In this document: piece after piece, positions 25,584 through 37,557 of the stretch
Position numbering within the stretch: the stretch's first letter is position 1
How the letters are laid out: the number at the start of each line of letters is the position of its first letter
NCBI GenBank assembly: GCA_022826345.1
Contig: JAJDVB010000167.1
Span: 1 to 64,000 of the forward strand
Length of the DNA stretch: 64,000 bases
Direction: 5' to 3'
Source: Alphaproteobacteria bacterium
GTDB lineage: Bacteria > Pseudomonadota > Alphaproteobacteria > UBA828
Made by a program: the position numbers and the translations under genes
The notes under the pieces: model-generated
The model's input: the letters and a program-made list of their open reading frames with translations, nothing else
Told to the model about the DNA's origin: nothing
Databases searched by the model: none

Positions 25584-26315
25584 TCAAGCGAGCGCCGCCG
25601 CGAGGTCTGTGACGTTCTCGACGATGATGTCTGGGCTGTGCGGGGTTTCGCCGAAAGGTCGGCTTCGGCGGTCGATGAAGACCGTGCGCATGCCATAGGC
25701 CTTGGCGCCGATGCAATCGAAGGCGTGATTGGCCACCAGCGCGCAGGCCGTGCGGTCGACGCCGATGATCTCCGCGGCCTTGGCATAGGTCCGCCAATGG
25801 GGCTTGAAGGCGCCGGCTTCCTGCACCGAGACTACATGGTCGAAGGGGATGCCGACGTGCGGCAACGCGGCCTCCAGCATGTCGCGATCGCCGTTGGAGA
25901 GGATGGCGAGGACGTAGCCTGCAGCGCGCAGCCTCTCCAGCGCGGCCGGCACTTCGGGGAAGGGCTTGAGCGTCTCGATCTCGCTCACCAGCCGAATGAC
26001 CTCCTCCTGCGTGTAGGGGAAACCGCAGCGGTTTATCACGTAGGCGAGCGCCCGGTGGCTGATCTCACGATAGGAGGTGTGGCCCCGGTCGCAGAGAGAG
26101 TCGATCATCGAGTTCTCGAAATGGGTGCGGCGCCACCAAGTGACGAAGCGGTGCGGCGCGCCGTCCCAGCCCTTCTCCTGGAGGTAGGGGGTCGCGGCCT
26201 CGGTAAGCCCGGCCTGCATGTCGACGACCGTGCCATAGAGGTCGAAGACCAAAACCTTCGTCCCGCGCCTGAGGATCGCCGCCCGCTCCCGGACGGCACC
26301 GGGGTCAGTCGACAA
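25584..26315 (-). CDS. HAD-family (S)-2-haloacid dehalogenase-like hydrolase
   Basis: 243 residues. Motif I is VLVFDLYGTVVD with nucleophile Asp25; LAILSNGD is motif II; FKPHWRTY holds the motif III Lys; VANHAFDCIGAKAYGMRTVFIDR is motif IV, where Asn-His replaces the Asp pair of Mg-dependent HAD phosphatases, as in type II haloacid dehalogenases. The likely start is TTG 26315, which overlaps the RraA-like gene by 11 bases, implying coupled translation. Whether it removes halogen is unproven. Confidence 0.84.
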   Translation of the reverse strand: MSTDPGAVRERAAILRRGTKVLVFDLYGTVVDMQAGLTEAATPYLQEKGWDGAPHRFVTWWRRTHFENSMIDSLCDRGHTSYREISHRALAYVINRCGFPYTQEEVIRLVSEIETLKPFPEVPAALERLRAAGYVLAILSNGDRDMLEAALPHVGIPFDHVVSVQEAGAFKPHWRTYAKAAEIIGVDRTACALVANHAFDCIGAKAYGMRTVFIDRRSRPFGETPHSPDIIVENVTDLAAALA

Positions 26316-27003
26316 AGCGCGCGGCCCCCGGCTCCAGGTAGGCGCGCCAGGAGTCGGGGTAGGTGAGGCCCTCTTTGACCTTGGCCTCCACCTCGGTCTC
26401 CTGGCGCCGGATTTCTTCGACCCCGCCGATCACGGCGTCCAGCGCATCCTGGGGAACAACGACGACGCCATCCCCATCGCCCACCACGACGTCACCCGGA
26501 TTCACGGTGACTCCGCCGATGCTGATGGCGAGTCCCACCGTGCCGGGGCCGTTCCGTTGCGGCGAGTTGGGGCTGACGCCCGCGCAATAGACCGGCAAGC
26601 CCACCCCGATGATGCCCGGCGTATCGCGCACCGCGCCGTCGGTGACCAGCGCAGCGGCGCCGCTATTGAGCAGCATGCCCGCCATCAGGTCGCCGATCAC
26701 GGCGGTGCCGAGATAAGCCTCGGTGCCCACCACGAGCACATCGCCGGACTCCGCATAGGCGAGTGCGCCGACCAGGGCGAGCTGGTCCGCCGGGCTGTTC
26801 ATGCAGGGGAAGGCCGGACCCACGAAGCTCTGCATGGCAGCCGGCGCGCCCGCGATCGGCTTGATCGCCGCGTCCAGGGCGCCGAGCCCGCCGAGTGCGT
26901 CGGCCACATGCCCGGTCAGCGCGCTTTCCAACTTGGCGATGGCATCGTGGGGCGGTCGCTGAAACGTGCGACGGATGGTCAGCGCCGGCGGGGTGTCGAG
27001 CAT
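26305..27003 (-). CDS. RraA-like protein (4-hydroxy-4-methyl-2-oxoglutarate aldolase/oxaloacetate decarboxylase type)
   Basis: 232 residues of the RraA/MenG-like fold. GDLMAGMLLNSGAAALVTDGAVRD contains the conserved Arg-Asp pair that holds the metal in HMG/CHA aldolases; VVGDGDGVVVVP is the C-terminal family mark. Known members are pyruvate aldolases, oxaloacetate decarboxylases or RNase E regulators; the metal motif and surrounding catabolic genes favour an aldolase or decarboxylase. It sits between the P450 (70 bases) and the overlapping dehalogenase-like gene. Confidence 0.85.
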   Translation of the reverse strand: MLDTPPALTIRRTFQRPPHDAIAKLESALTGHVADALGGLGALDAAIKPIAGAPAAMQSFVGPAFPCMNSPADQLALVGALAYAESGDVLVVGTEAYLGTAVIGDLMAGMLLNSGAAALVTDGAVRDTPGIIGVGLPVYCAGVSPNSPQRNGPGTVGLAISIGGVTVNPGDVVVGDGDGVVVVPQDALDAVIGGVEEIRRQETEVEAKVKEGLTYPDSWRAYLEPGAARFVD

Positions 27004-27073
27004 CGTGTGGTCCTTTCGGTTTGCCGCGGTTCGGAGTTAGCCGAACCCCGGCTTCACGTATCGTAGTCCCGTC

Positions 27074-28339
27074 TCAAGCCTTGACGCAGCGGATAGGCAG
27101 GGATTCCAGGCCGCGCAGCACGATGCTGTTGCGGAATCGCGGCTGCCTGTCGCGCAGGTTGATCTGGGAAAAGCGCTCCAGCAGCGTCTCGAGGACAACC
27201 CGCCCTTCCAGGCGCGCAAGCGGGGCGCCGATGCAATGGTGGATGCCACGCCCGAACGACAGGTGTGAGCGGTCGCCCCGGCCGACATCGAGTCGGTCGG
27301 GATTGTCGAACACGTCCGGGTCCCGGTTGGCTGCGCCCAGCAGCAGGACGATGTTGTCGCGCTTCTTCAAGGGGAAGCCATTCACCTCGCAGTCTTCGAG
27401 CGCACGGCGGAAATCCGTCTGGACGGGTGAATCGAAGCGCAGCAGCTCATCCACCGCCAAGGGGATTAGGCTCGGATCGTCCCTGAGCCGTTGGAGTTGG
27501 TCGGGATGGCGCAGCAGGGCCAGCACGCCGTTGCCGATCAGGTTGGTGGTGGTCTCGTTGCCCGCAATCAGCAGCAGGCGAAGCATGTTAAGCATCTCAA
27601 GCTCGGTGAGGCGGTCGCCTTCCTCTTCCGCCTGCGCGAGCGCGCTCACGATGTCGTCCTGGGGTGCCGCGCGCCGTTCCTCGATAATCGGCCGGAAATA
27701 ATTGTTGAGCGACTTGTTGGCCGCTTCGGCAAGCGCGCGTTCTCGCGCATCGATCGACGGCTCCAGGGTGCGTGCGCGCTGGTCCGACCAGATTTTGAAC
27801 TGTGCACGGTCTTCCGGCGGCACGCCGAGCATCTCGGCGATCACGATCACGGGCAGCGGCTGGGCCACCGCCTGCATGAGGTCGAAGCTGGCGGGGTCGT
27901 CGATCTCGTCCAGCAGAGAGCCGAGCAAGCTGCGGATGTGAGGCTCGAGCGCGTTCACCGCCTTGGGCGTAAAGGCCCTGTTGACCAGCGCCCTGAGCCG
28001 CTTGTGGTCCGGCGGATCGAGGAAAAGCATTGTGAACTCCTCGTCCGCTGGTAGACCAGCGCGTTGCCGGCGAGAGAGAGAGCCTTTGCGCGGGTCGTTG
28101 CTGAAGCGCCGATGGTCACGAAGGATCGTGTCGATATCCGCGTGCCGGGTGAACATCCACGCGTTCATCAACGCGCTGCGGTGCACCGGGTCGCGTTCGC
28201 GGAGCGCCGCGTAGACGGGGTAGGGGTCTTGGGCGGTCTGCCTCGACAGCGGGTTGTACACGACGCCGCTCTGCCAGCGTTCCCGCGCGAGCATCGCGCC
28301 CACGACGACGGACCGTATCGCCTTCTGAATCGAGAGCAT
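27074..28339 (-). CDS. Cytochrome P450
   Basis: 421 residues from ATG 28339, behind AAGGAG. The haem ligand is Cys369 in LSFGRGIHHCIGAPLAR, the I-helix oxygen-activation motif is LLIAGNETTTN, the K-helix ExxR is in ELLRFDS, and there is no membrane anchor, so it is a soluble bacterial class I enzyme. No ferredoxin or reductase gene adjoins it; redox partners must be elsewhere. It heads a four-gene minus-strand cluster with the RraA-like, dehalogenase-like and GMC genes. Substrate unknown. A gene-free stretch lies upstream. Confidence 0.93.
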   Translation of the reverse strand: MLSIQKAIRSVVVGAMLARERWQSGVVYNPLSRQTAQDPYPVYAALRERDPVHRSALMNAWMFTRHADIDTILRDHRRFSNDPRKGSLSRRQRAGLPADEEFTMLFLDPPDHKRLRALVNRAFTPKAVNALEPHIRSLLGSLLDEIDDPASFDLMQAVAQPLPVIVIAEMLGVPPEDRAQFKIWSDQRARTLEPSIDARERALAEAANKSLNNYFRPIIEERRAAPQDDIVSALAQAEEEGDRLTELEMLNMLRLLLIAGNETTTNLIGNGVLALLRHPDQLQRLRDDPSLIPLAVDELLRFDSPVQTDFRRALEDCEVNGFPLKKRDNIVLLLGAANRDPDVFDNPDRLDVGRGDRSHLSFGRGIHHCIGAPLARLEGRVVLETLLERFSQINLRDRQPRFRNSIVLRGLESLPIRCVKA

Positions 28340-29242
28340 CGTTGTCTCCTTGCGGACGCGGTCTCCCTGCTGACACGCGTCTCGCGGCCCCATCGAGTAC
28401 GCGAGAGAATAGCGCGGCACCTGGCGAGAGCGCCAACGATGCCGCGGCGATCATGATTGCCCTTACCTCCTCTTGGGTGCCTATTGGGGTCCGAAGGCGC
28501 CAGGGGCCAGCTCCGAGGAGGCGCCCATTTCGGCTCAACGACCAGCACGACACCCGCATAAACAGGGACGTGACCAGATTGTCTAACGATGAGTCCCTTA
28601 CTTCATGTCACAATCGATATCGTAGTGGTCCTCCCTCAATGTTCGGCCTATCGTAAGACAACTCTCCATCGTGGCGCTGTTTTTGGGAAGTAGTCCAAAT
28701 AGTCGAGGCGGCTGCTAGGGTAATTGTCCTGCCGCTGGGCGATGACATACCCTGAGGTTCCCGCTGTATTTTTCGCGATCAGTCAAAGGGCAACACCCAA
28801 ACCCTGACAATTGAGCGAACCCATCGGCAACATCTTTGACATGGATGTCTCTATATCACGAAAATTTGAACGCGCCGCCTGTGCGCGGCACCTGCCGAAC
28901 TCACCGGGCAGTAATGGTACTTCCGCTACAGGTATCGCAGGATCGGTAATCCCGTTACGCCGTGATCGATCTTCGGCTTACGCATCCGCCATTTCAATTA
29001 TCGTTTGGGCGTTCGAAGAAGGACGTGCGACTGTTCTTCTGCAAGATCAGCGTAAAGGGTTAGCCCGGAATTCTCACCAATTTTATGATCTGTGCGATAC
29101 AGGCCGCGACAATTGTCAGCATTCCGAACCAATCGGCACTCGGCGCTATCGCACGGCACACGCCGATTTCATGAGGTCAGGAACGATCCCATGCGACCCG
29201 GGACCGCTCCATATTACGTAGACTGACTATTGTATAGACGGG
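28340..29242. other. Gene-poor, lower-GC stretch upstream of the P450
   Basis: 903 bases with no frame showing clear coding character on either strand. From about 28560 the base composition falls well below the flanks (for example 27 of 60 bases are G or C at 29041-29100, against 34 of 60 in the creatinase line 30901-30960 and higher elsewhere). It must contain the P450 promoter near 28340-28450. The best frame, 28811-29221 plus, begins with TTG, has no ribosome site and no recognisable domain. It may be a decayed or imported fragment. Confidence 0.5.
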
Positions 29243-29524
29243 TTACTGCTTGGCCGGCTCGACGATGATCCGGCCGCGGCCACGCCTGAGCAGATAGCCG
29301 CCCCTCGGGATTGCCAACCTACCCTGTTGCACGAGCGGCCAGAGCGTATCGACGATCAACGTCGCATTCTCGTCGGACTTTGCCACCGGTCGTGTCGCGA
29401 GCCATTCGGCAAACGCGCGCTCCCCGACCTCGTCGCCGACGGATTTTCTGAGCGCATTGAGTTTGCGGCGCTGCCCCTTGGTCAGGGCGCTCTCGTCAAT
29501 CCGGGAGGAAGAGTTCTGAGCCAT
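29243..29524 (-). CDS. Small conserved-looking hypothetical protein
   Basis: 93 residues from ATG 29524, preceded by AGAAGG. The protein is charged and appears helical in its first half (TKGQRRKLNALRKSVGDEVG, then ERAFAEWLATRP), followed by a short beta-rich tail with Arg/Gly (GGYLLRRGRGRIIVEP). No signal peptide or membrane segment. I do not recognise a family with confidence. It stands alone in the lower-GC stretch and its composition is more like a gene than the surrounding sequence. Confidence 0.55.
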   Translation of the reverse strand: MAQNSSSRIDESALTKGQRRKLNALRKSVGDEVGERAFAEWLATRPVAKSDENATLIVDTLWPLVQQGRLAIPRGGYLLRRGRGRIIVEPAKQ

Positions 29525-29871
29525 CGACTTGCCTTCTGTGGTTGTAAGTTACGGGTCGCGTCTCGCGACTATATCATCTCTGTTGGTAAAAGTCTCCAAT
29601 TGGATTGACCAACTCTCAGGAAAAATTCGTATTCCGGCGAAGAATGGCGGTACGGCTTCGGCGTCGTATGCTAGGCGGATGGCGCCATCTGCGCGGGCAT
29701 GCATAGACACACACCGACACGCAAGTCACGGTTCGACGGTGACACAGCCTGGTGTTGCGCCGCCTTTGCCCGTATTGAGAATTACGATCTGTGTGCCGTA
29801 GCGCGTGCCGCAACACTGACGGTGTCGCCTGCCTCGCAGCACGATCATTATCAACGTTCAAGGTGAGGACG
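29525..29871. other. Gene-free spacer upstream of creatinase
   Basis: 347 bases between the divergent small protein gene and the creatinase gene. It should hold promoters for both. I see no strong hairpin, repeat or reading frame; composition is lower in GC than the genes to the right. Confidence 0.5.
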
Positions 29872-31074
29872 ATGGAGCAGCTAAAAAGGATCCAAAACGG
29901 CGAGAAGGTCAGGCCGACATTCTCCGCTGACGAGATGAACCGCCGGCTCTCGGCCTTGCGCGTCCATATGGCAGAAAAGCAAATCGACGCCTGCCTGTTC
30001 ACCTCATATCACAACATCAACTACTTCAGCGACTTCCTCTACTGCTCCTTCGGCCGAAACTACGGTCTGGTGGTCACGCAGGAGAGCCAGACCACGATCT
30101 CCGCCAATATCGACGCCGGGCAGCCCTGGCGGCGCACCTTCGGCGACAACCTCGTCTATACCGACTGGCACCGCGACAACTACTTCGTCGCCGTGAAGCA
30201 ACTGATTCAGGACGGCTGGCGTGTCGGCATCGAGTTCGACCACATCAGCGTCGAAAACTTGCGCAAGCTGCAAGGTGCTCTGCCCACGGCGGAGCTGATC
30301 GACGTGAGCAAGCCCACCATGCGCATGCGCATGGTGAAGTCTGACGAGGAGATTGCCTGGATTCGCGAGAGCGCGCGCATCGCCGACATTGGTGGTGCCG
30401 CCTGCGTGGAGGCGATCGCCGTCGGCGCGCCCGAATACGAGGTGGCGCTCCACGCGACCCAGGCCATGGTGCGCGAAATCGGGCAACATCAGCCTCACGT
30501 GGAACTGATGGACACCTGGACCTGGTTCCAGTCGGGCATCAACACCGACGGCGCCCATAATCCCGTGACCTCACGCCGGATCGAACGCGGCGACATCCTG
30601 AGCCTCAACTGTTTCCCCATGCCGGCGGGCTATTACACGGCGCTGGAGCGGACGCTCTTCGCCGAGGAGTGCTCGGACGCACACCTGCGGCTCTGGAACA
30701 TCAACGTCGAGGTGCACGAGGCGGGGATCGCGCTGATCAAGCCCGGCGTGCGCTGCTGCGATATTGCCGCCGAGCTCAACACGATCTACGAGCGCCACGG
30801 CCTGCTGCAGAACCGCACCTTCGGCTACGGCCACAGCTTCGGCGTTCTCTGCCACTATCACGGCCGCGAGGCGGGACTGGAGCTGCGCGAGGACGTGCCG
30901 ACCGTGCTGGAGCCCAACATGGTGATCTCCATGGAGCCGATGATCATGATCCCTGAAGGCGAGCCCGGCGCCGGCGGCTACCGCGAGCACGACATTCTGG
31001 TGGTGACCGAGGACGGCGCCGAGGACATCACCGGGTTCCCCTACGGCCCGGCGCACAACATCGTGCGCAACTGA
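29872..31074 (+). CDS. Creatinase (creatine amidinohydrolase), M24 'pita-bread' fold
   Basis: 400 residues, close to the usual 403 or so. Recognisable creatinase segments run along the whole length: FTSYHNINYFSDFLYCSFGR, SANIDAGQPWRRTFG, VYTDWHRDNYF, LMDTWTWFQSGINTDGAHNP, GYYTALERTLF and SMEPMIMIPEG. It should hydrolyse creatine to sarcosine and urea in the cytosol. AAGGTGAGG precedes ATG 29872. No sarcosine oxidase, creatininase or urease genes are in the window, so the onward pathway must be elsewhere. It precedes pccB by 107 bases without obvious functional link. Confidence 0.93.
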   Translation: MEQLKRIQNGEKVRPTFSADEMNRRLSALRVHMAEKQIDACLFTSYHNINYFSDFLYCSFGRNYGLVVTQESQTTISANIDAGQPWRRTFGDNLVYTDWHRDNYFVAVKQLIQDGWRVGIEFDHISVENLRKLQGALPTAELIDVSKPTMRMRMVKSDEEIAWIRESARIADIGGAACVEAIAVGAPEYEVALHATQAMVREIGQHQPHVELMDTWTWFQSGINTDGAHNPVTSRRIERGDILSLNCFPMPAGYYTALERTLFAEECSDAHLRLWNINVEVHEAGIALIKPGVRCCDIAAELNTIYERHGLLQNRTFGYGHSFGVLCHYHGREAGLELREDVPTVLEPNMVISMEPMIMIPEGEPGAGGYREHDILVVTEDGAEDITGFPYGPAHNIVRN

Positions 31075-31181
31075 CCGGTTCGGCGTCCGCTTGCGCGGGC
31101 GGTCCGGTCGCCGGCCAGGACGATTCGTGCTAAGACCAAGCGGCGGCGGGGCAATTCCTAGCGTCGCCGGGAAGGGAGGCG

Positions 31182-32714
<1,533 letters not shown>

Positions 32715-32730
32715 GGGACGAGAGGCTGCG

Positions 32731-34728
<1,998 letters not shown>

Positions 34729-34775
34729 AGCCCAGCCGGCGCCTCGCGGCCGGCGGTAGGCGGGGTATCGCGGTA

Positions 34776-35084
34776 CTACTTGTTGGGCGCGGCGATGCGG
34801 TGGCCGAAGCCCACCATCTCCACCTCGCCGTCAATCATGTGGGCCGTCCGCTCCATCTGGCGCTTGAGCCAGGGCGTTTCGCAATGGGCATCGAAATCGG
34901 CCTCCTCGACATAGACCTCGTAGAAGATGAAGCGACGCGGGTCGTCGCGGTCGACGCTGACCTCGAAGCTGATGCAGCCCGGTTCCTTGGTGACGGTGTT
35001 GTTGGCGTGGCGCTTTACCAGCCGGGTGAACTCGGCGACGTGCTTCTTCTTGATTCTGAGCGTGGCGGCGAGGGTGAAGGGCAT
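34776..35084 (-). CDS. ABM-domain protein (antibiotic biosynthesis monooxygenase-like)
   Basis: 102 residues forming one ferredoxin-like ABM domain (PF03992): a beta strand FTLAATLRIKKKHVAEF, the central CISFEVSVDRDDPRRFIFYE and VYVEEADFDAHCETPWLKR. Members include quinol monooxygenase YgiN and autoinducer-2 degrading LsrG, as well as many proteins without known activity. It follows the GMC gene by 37 bases on the minus strand and may be the second gene of that transcript. Convergent with pccA. Confidence 0.82.
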   Translation of the reverse strand: MPFTLAATLRIKKKHVAEFTRLVKRHANNTVTKEPGCISFEVSVDRDDPRRFIFYEVYVEEADFDAHCETPWLKRQMERTAHMIDGEVEMVGFGHRIAAPNK

Positions 35085-35121
35085 GGGGGTCCTCCCTGGA
35101 AGTTCTTGCGGGCGGCGACAA

Positions 35122-36726
35122 TCACGTAGCGGCGCGGACCATCTCCGCCGCGCGCTCGCCGATCATAATGCAGGTGGCGTTGAGGTTGGCACTGACGACC
35201 GTGGGCATGATCGAGGCGTCGGCGACGTAGAGCCCCTCCAGCCCGTGCACCTTGAGGCCGTCGTCCACCACCGCCATGGGGTCGTGCCCCATCTTGCAGG
35301 TGCCGGCGGGGTGATAGACGCCTATGGCGTGTGCGCGGATGTAGTCGGTCCACTCGTCGTCGCTCTGCACGTCCTTGCCGGGCAGGTGCTCGCCCACGAT
35401 GTAGCCCGCGATGGGTTCGCTCTCCAGCACCGTGCGGAAGAAGCGGGAGCCCAGAATCAGGGTCTCGATGTCTCGCTCGTCAGCGAAGAGGTTGGGCTGA
35501 ATCGCGGGCTGCTTGAGCGGATCGGCGGAGGCGAGGCGCACGGTTCCGGCCGAATAAGGCCGGTGCAGGTTGGTGAGACCCGTGATCGCGGGTTTTTCGA
35601 AGACCTCCGGCCCGTCTTCGGTCAGATCGTAGCCGGCCGGCGAGAAGAGATATTGTACGTGGCTGCGTGATTTGCTCGGGTCGCAGCGTCTGTAGCCGCA
35701 GACCTGGGCGATCGGCGTCGATCCGGGCCCGGTGCCGGTCAGCAGCCACTGGGCGCCGTAGAAGAGCGCGCTAAGCGGCCCCGTCTGCACGTTGTAGGTC
35801 GTGTGATTGACCCACATGGTCTGGCTGATCCCGGCATGGTCCTGCATGTTTTCGCCGACGCCAGGCAGATCGTGACGCACCTCGATGCCGTGCTCGCGCA
35901 GGTGCGCCGCGGGCCCGACGCCGGAGAGCATCAGGAGCTGCGGCGAGCCGAAGCTGCCCGCGCAAAGGACGACTGCTTTGGCGGCGGTTGCGCGCCTGCG
36001 CTTGCCCCGGCGCAGATACTCGACGCCGGTGGCGCGGGTGCCCTCGAACGTGAGGCCCAGCGCCTGCGCGTGGGTCACGATGCGCAGATTGGCGCGGCCC
36101 TTGGCCGGCCAGAGATAGGCGCGAGACGCGCTGTGCCGCCAGCCTTTTCGCTGGCTGGCCTGCATGTAGCCCACGCCCATCTGTGGCGGCAGGTTGATGT
36201 CCTCCCGGAACGTCATGCCGGCCTTGACGCAGCTCTCGATCAAGGCACGAGAAAGCGGATGCACCGAGCGAATGTGGGAGACCGAAAGCGGGCCGCCGGT
36301 GCCCCGGTACTCGTTGGCGCCGCCCTCGTAATCCTCCAGCCGGCGGAAGTAGGGCAGCACCGTCTCGAAGTCCCAGCCTCGACAGCCGAGTGATGCCCAG
36401 CCGTTGTAATCCTCCGGCGCGCCTCGAATGAACGAGGTGGCGTTGATCGAGCTGGTGCCGCCCAGCACCTTGCCGCGCGGCATGAAGTCCTCGCGCCCGT
36501 CGCGGGTGGGGTCAGGCTCCGCCATGAAGCGCCAGTCGTAACGCGGGTTGGTAATCGCGAGCAGCATGGTCGCTGCCGGCATGAGGATGGCGAGGCGGCG
36601 ATCCGAACCGCCGGCTTCCAACAGCAGCACCTGCCTCCGCCTGTCCTCCGATAGCCGCGCGGCGACGACGCTCCCGGCCGAGCCGGCGCCGACGACGATG
36701 TAGTCCGCCTGATGGTCGGCCTGCAT
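35122..36726 (-). CDS. GMC-family FAD oxidoreductase (choline dehydrogenase-like)
   Basis: 534 residues from ATG 36726; an in-frame GTG at 36735 would add 3. YIVVGAGSAGSVVAARL, GKVLGGTSSINATSFIRGA and the C-terminal VYHPAGTCKMGHD (catalytic His) and SANLNATCIMIGERAAEMV (partner Asn) are intact. It is a diverged paralogue of the enzyme at 23947, sharing the same layout. The alcohol substrate is unknown; the adjacent ABM protein suggests an accessory oxidation pathway rather than betaine synthesis, as no betB or betI is near. Confidence 0.88.
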   Translation of the reverse strand: MQADHQADYIVVGAGSAGSVVAARLSEDRRRQVLLLEAGGSDRRLAILMPAATMLLAITNPRYDWRFMAEPDPTRDGREDFMPRGKVLGGTSSINATSFIRGAPEDYNGWASLGCRGWDFETVLPYFRRLEDYEGGANEYRGTGGPLSVSHIRSVHPLSRALIESCVKAGMTFREDINLPPQMGVGYMQASQRKGWRHSASRAYLWPAKGRANLRIVTHAQALGLTFEGTRATGVEYLRRGKRRRATAAKAVVLCAGSFGSPQLLMLSGVGPAAHLREHGIEVRHDLPGVGENMQDHAGISQTMWVNHTTYNVQTGPLSALFYGAQWLLTGTGPGSTPIAQVCGYRRCDPSKSRSHVQYLFSPAGYDLTEDGPEVFEKPAITGLTNLHRPYSAGTVRLASADPLKQPAIQPNLFADERDIETLILGSRFFRTVLESEPIAGYIVGEHLPGKDVQSDDEWTDYIRAHAIGVYHPAGTCKMGHDPMAVVDDGLKVHGLEGLYVADASIMPTVVSANLNATCIMIGERAAEMVRAAT

Positions 36727-36762
36727 CGCCAGCACCGCCCGCGGAGATTCAGCGCTTGGCGG

Positions 36763-37377
36763 TCAGGAGCCGGAGCTCGCTGTCACTTTCTCGATGACCA
36801 CGGCCTCTTTCGGCACGTCGCTCGGGAACGGGCCGCCGGGTCCGGTCTGCAGCGCGGCGATGCGGTCCACCGTCTCCATGCCGTCGACCACGCGGCCAAA
36901 CGCGGCGTAGCCCCAGCCTTGCGGGTTCTTGCCGCGATGGTTGAGGAAGTCGTTGTCGACCACGTTGATGAAGAACTGTGCCGTGGCGGAATGGGGATCG
37001 GCCGTGCGCGCCATGGCGATCGTTCCCCGGTCGTTGCCCGGCGCGCCGGGCGCCTCGTTCTCGATCGGCGCGCGGGTCGGCAGCTGCTGGTAACGCTCGT
37101 CGTAGCCGCCGCCCTGGATCATGAAGCCCGCGATGATGCGGTGGAAGATGGTTCCGTCGTAGTGCCCGTCTCGCACGTAGGCGAGGAAGTTCTCGACCGT
37201 CTTGGGTGCGGCATCGGGCTCCAGCGCGACGGCGAACGAGCCGTGTGTGGTCTCGAAAGTGACGAGCGGGCTTGCGCCTTCGTCGGCTTGGGTCTCGGTC
37301 TGGTCAGTCATCATGCTCCCCGCCGCGACGGCAAGCGCGAGAAAGACCGAGAGCCGCCGCAATTTGGATTTGAACAA
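36763..37377 (-). CDS. Cyclophilin-type peptidyl-prolyl cis-trans isomerase, exported
   Basis: 204 residues. The start appears to be TTG 37377 behind GGGAG, because the first 20 residues (FKSKLRRLSVFLALAVAAGS) form a signal peptide that any later ATG would cut off. The mature part is a bacterial PpiA-like cyclophilin: YDGTIFHRIIAGFMIQGGG contains the catalytic Phe-His-Arg, ATAQFFINVVDN the Gln-Phe-Phe motif, and FGRVVDGMETVDRI the end of the core. It should assist folding in the periplasm. Divergent from the ABC transporter operon. Confidence 0.9.
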   Translation of the reverse strand: MFKSKLRRLSVFLALAVAAGSMMTDQTETQADEGASPLVTFETTHGSFAVALEPDAAPKTVENFLAYVRDGHYDGTIFHRIIAGFMIQGGGYDERYQQLPTRAPIENEAPGAPGNDRGTIAMARTADPHSATAQFFINVVDNDFLNHRGKNPQGWGYAAFGRVVDGMETVDRIAALQTGPGGPFPSDVPKEAVVIEKVTASSGS

Positions 37378-37557
37378 GGCCTTGCTCCCGAATCGTGAAG
37401 GTGCGTGCCGGCGCGCAGTCTACACGCCGCGTGCGGAAAGGACAGACGCGCATGGGTAGGAACGCGGGCCGTGACCGTGGTGAGTCATCCGTGCTAGCGT
37501 TTTTGCGGATGGGGAGGCTTCCATCTGCCTGACGCAGACACGCTAAGGGAGGCGCAT

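Noticed and set aside
28340..28464. Short minus-strand frame upstream of the P450 with AGGAGG before an ATG
   Set aside because: It runs out of frame into the P450 coding sequence and overlaps it; the P450 has its own AAGGAG site.
28811..29221. 136-codon plus-strand frame in the low-GC island
   Set aside because: TTG start, no ribosome site, no family resemblance and mixed composition; left as unannotated sequence.
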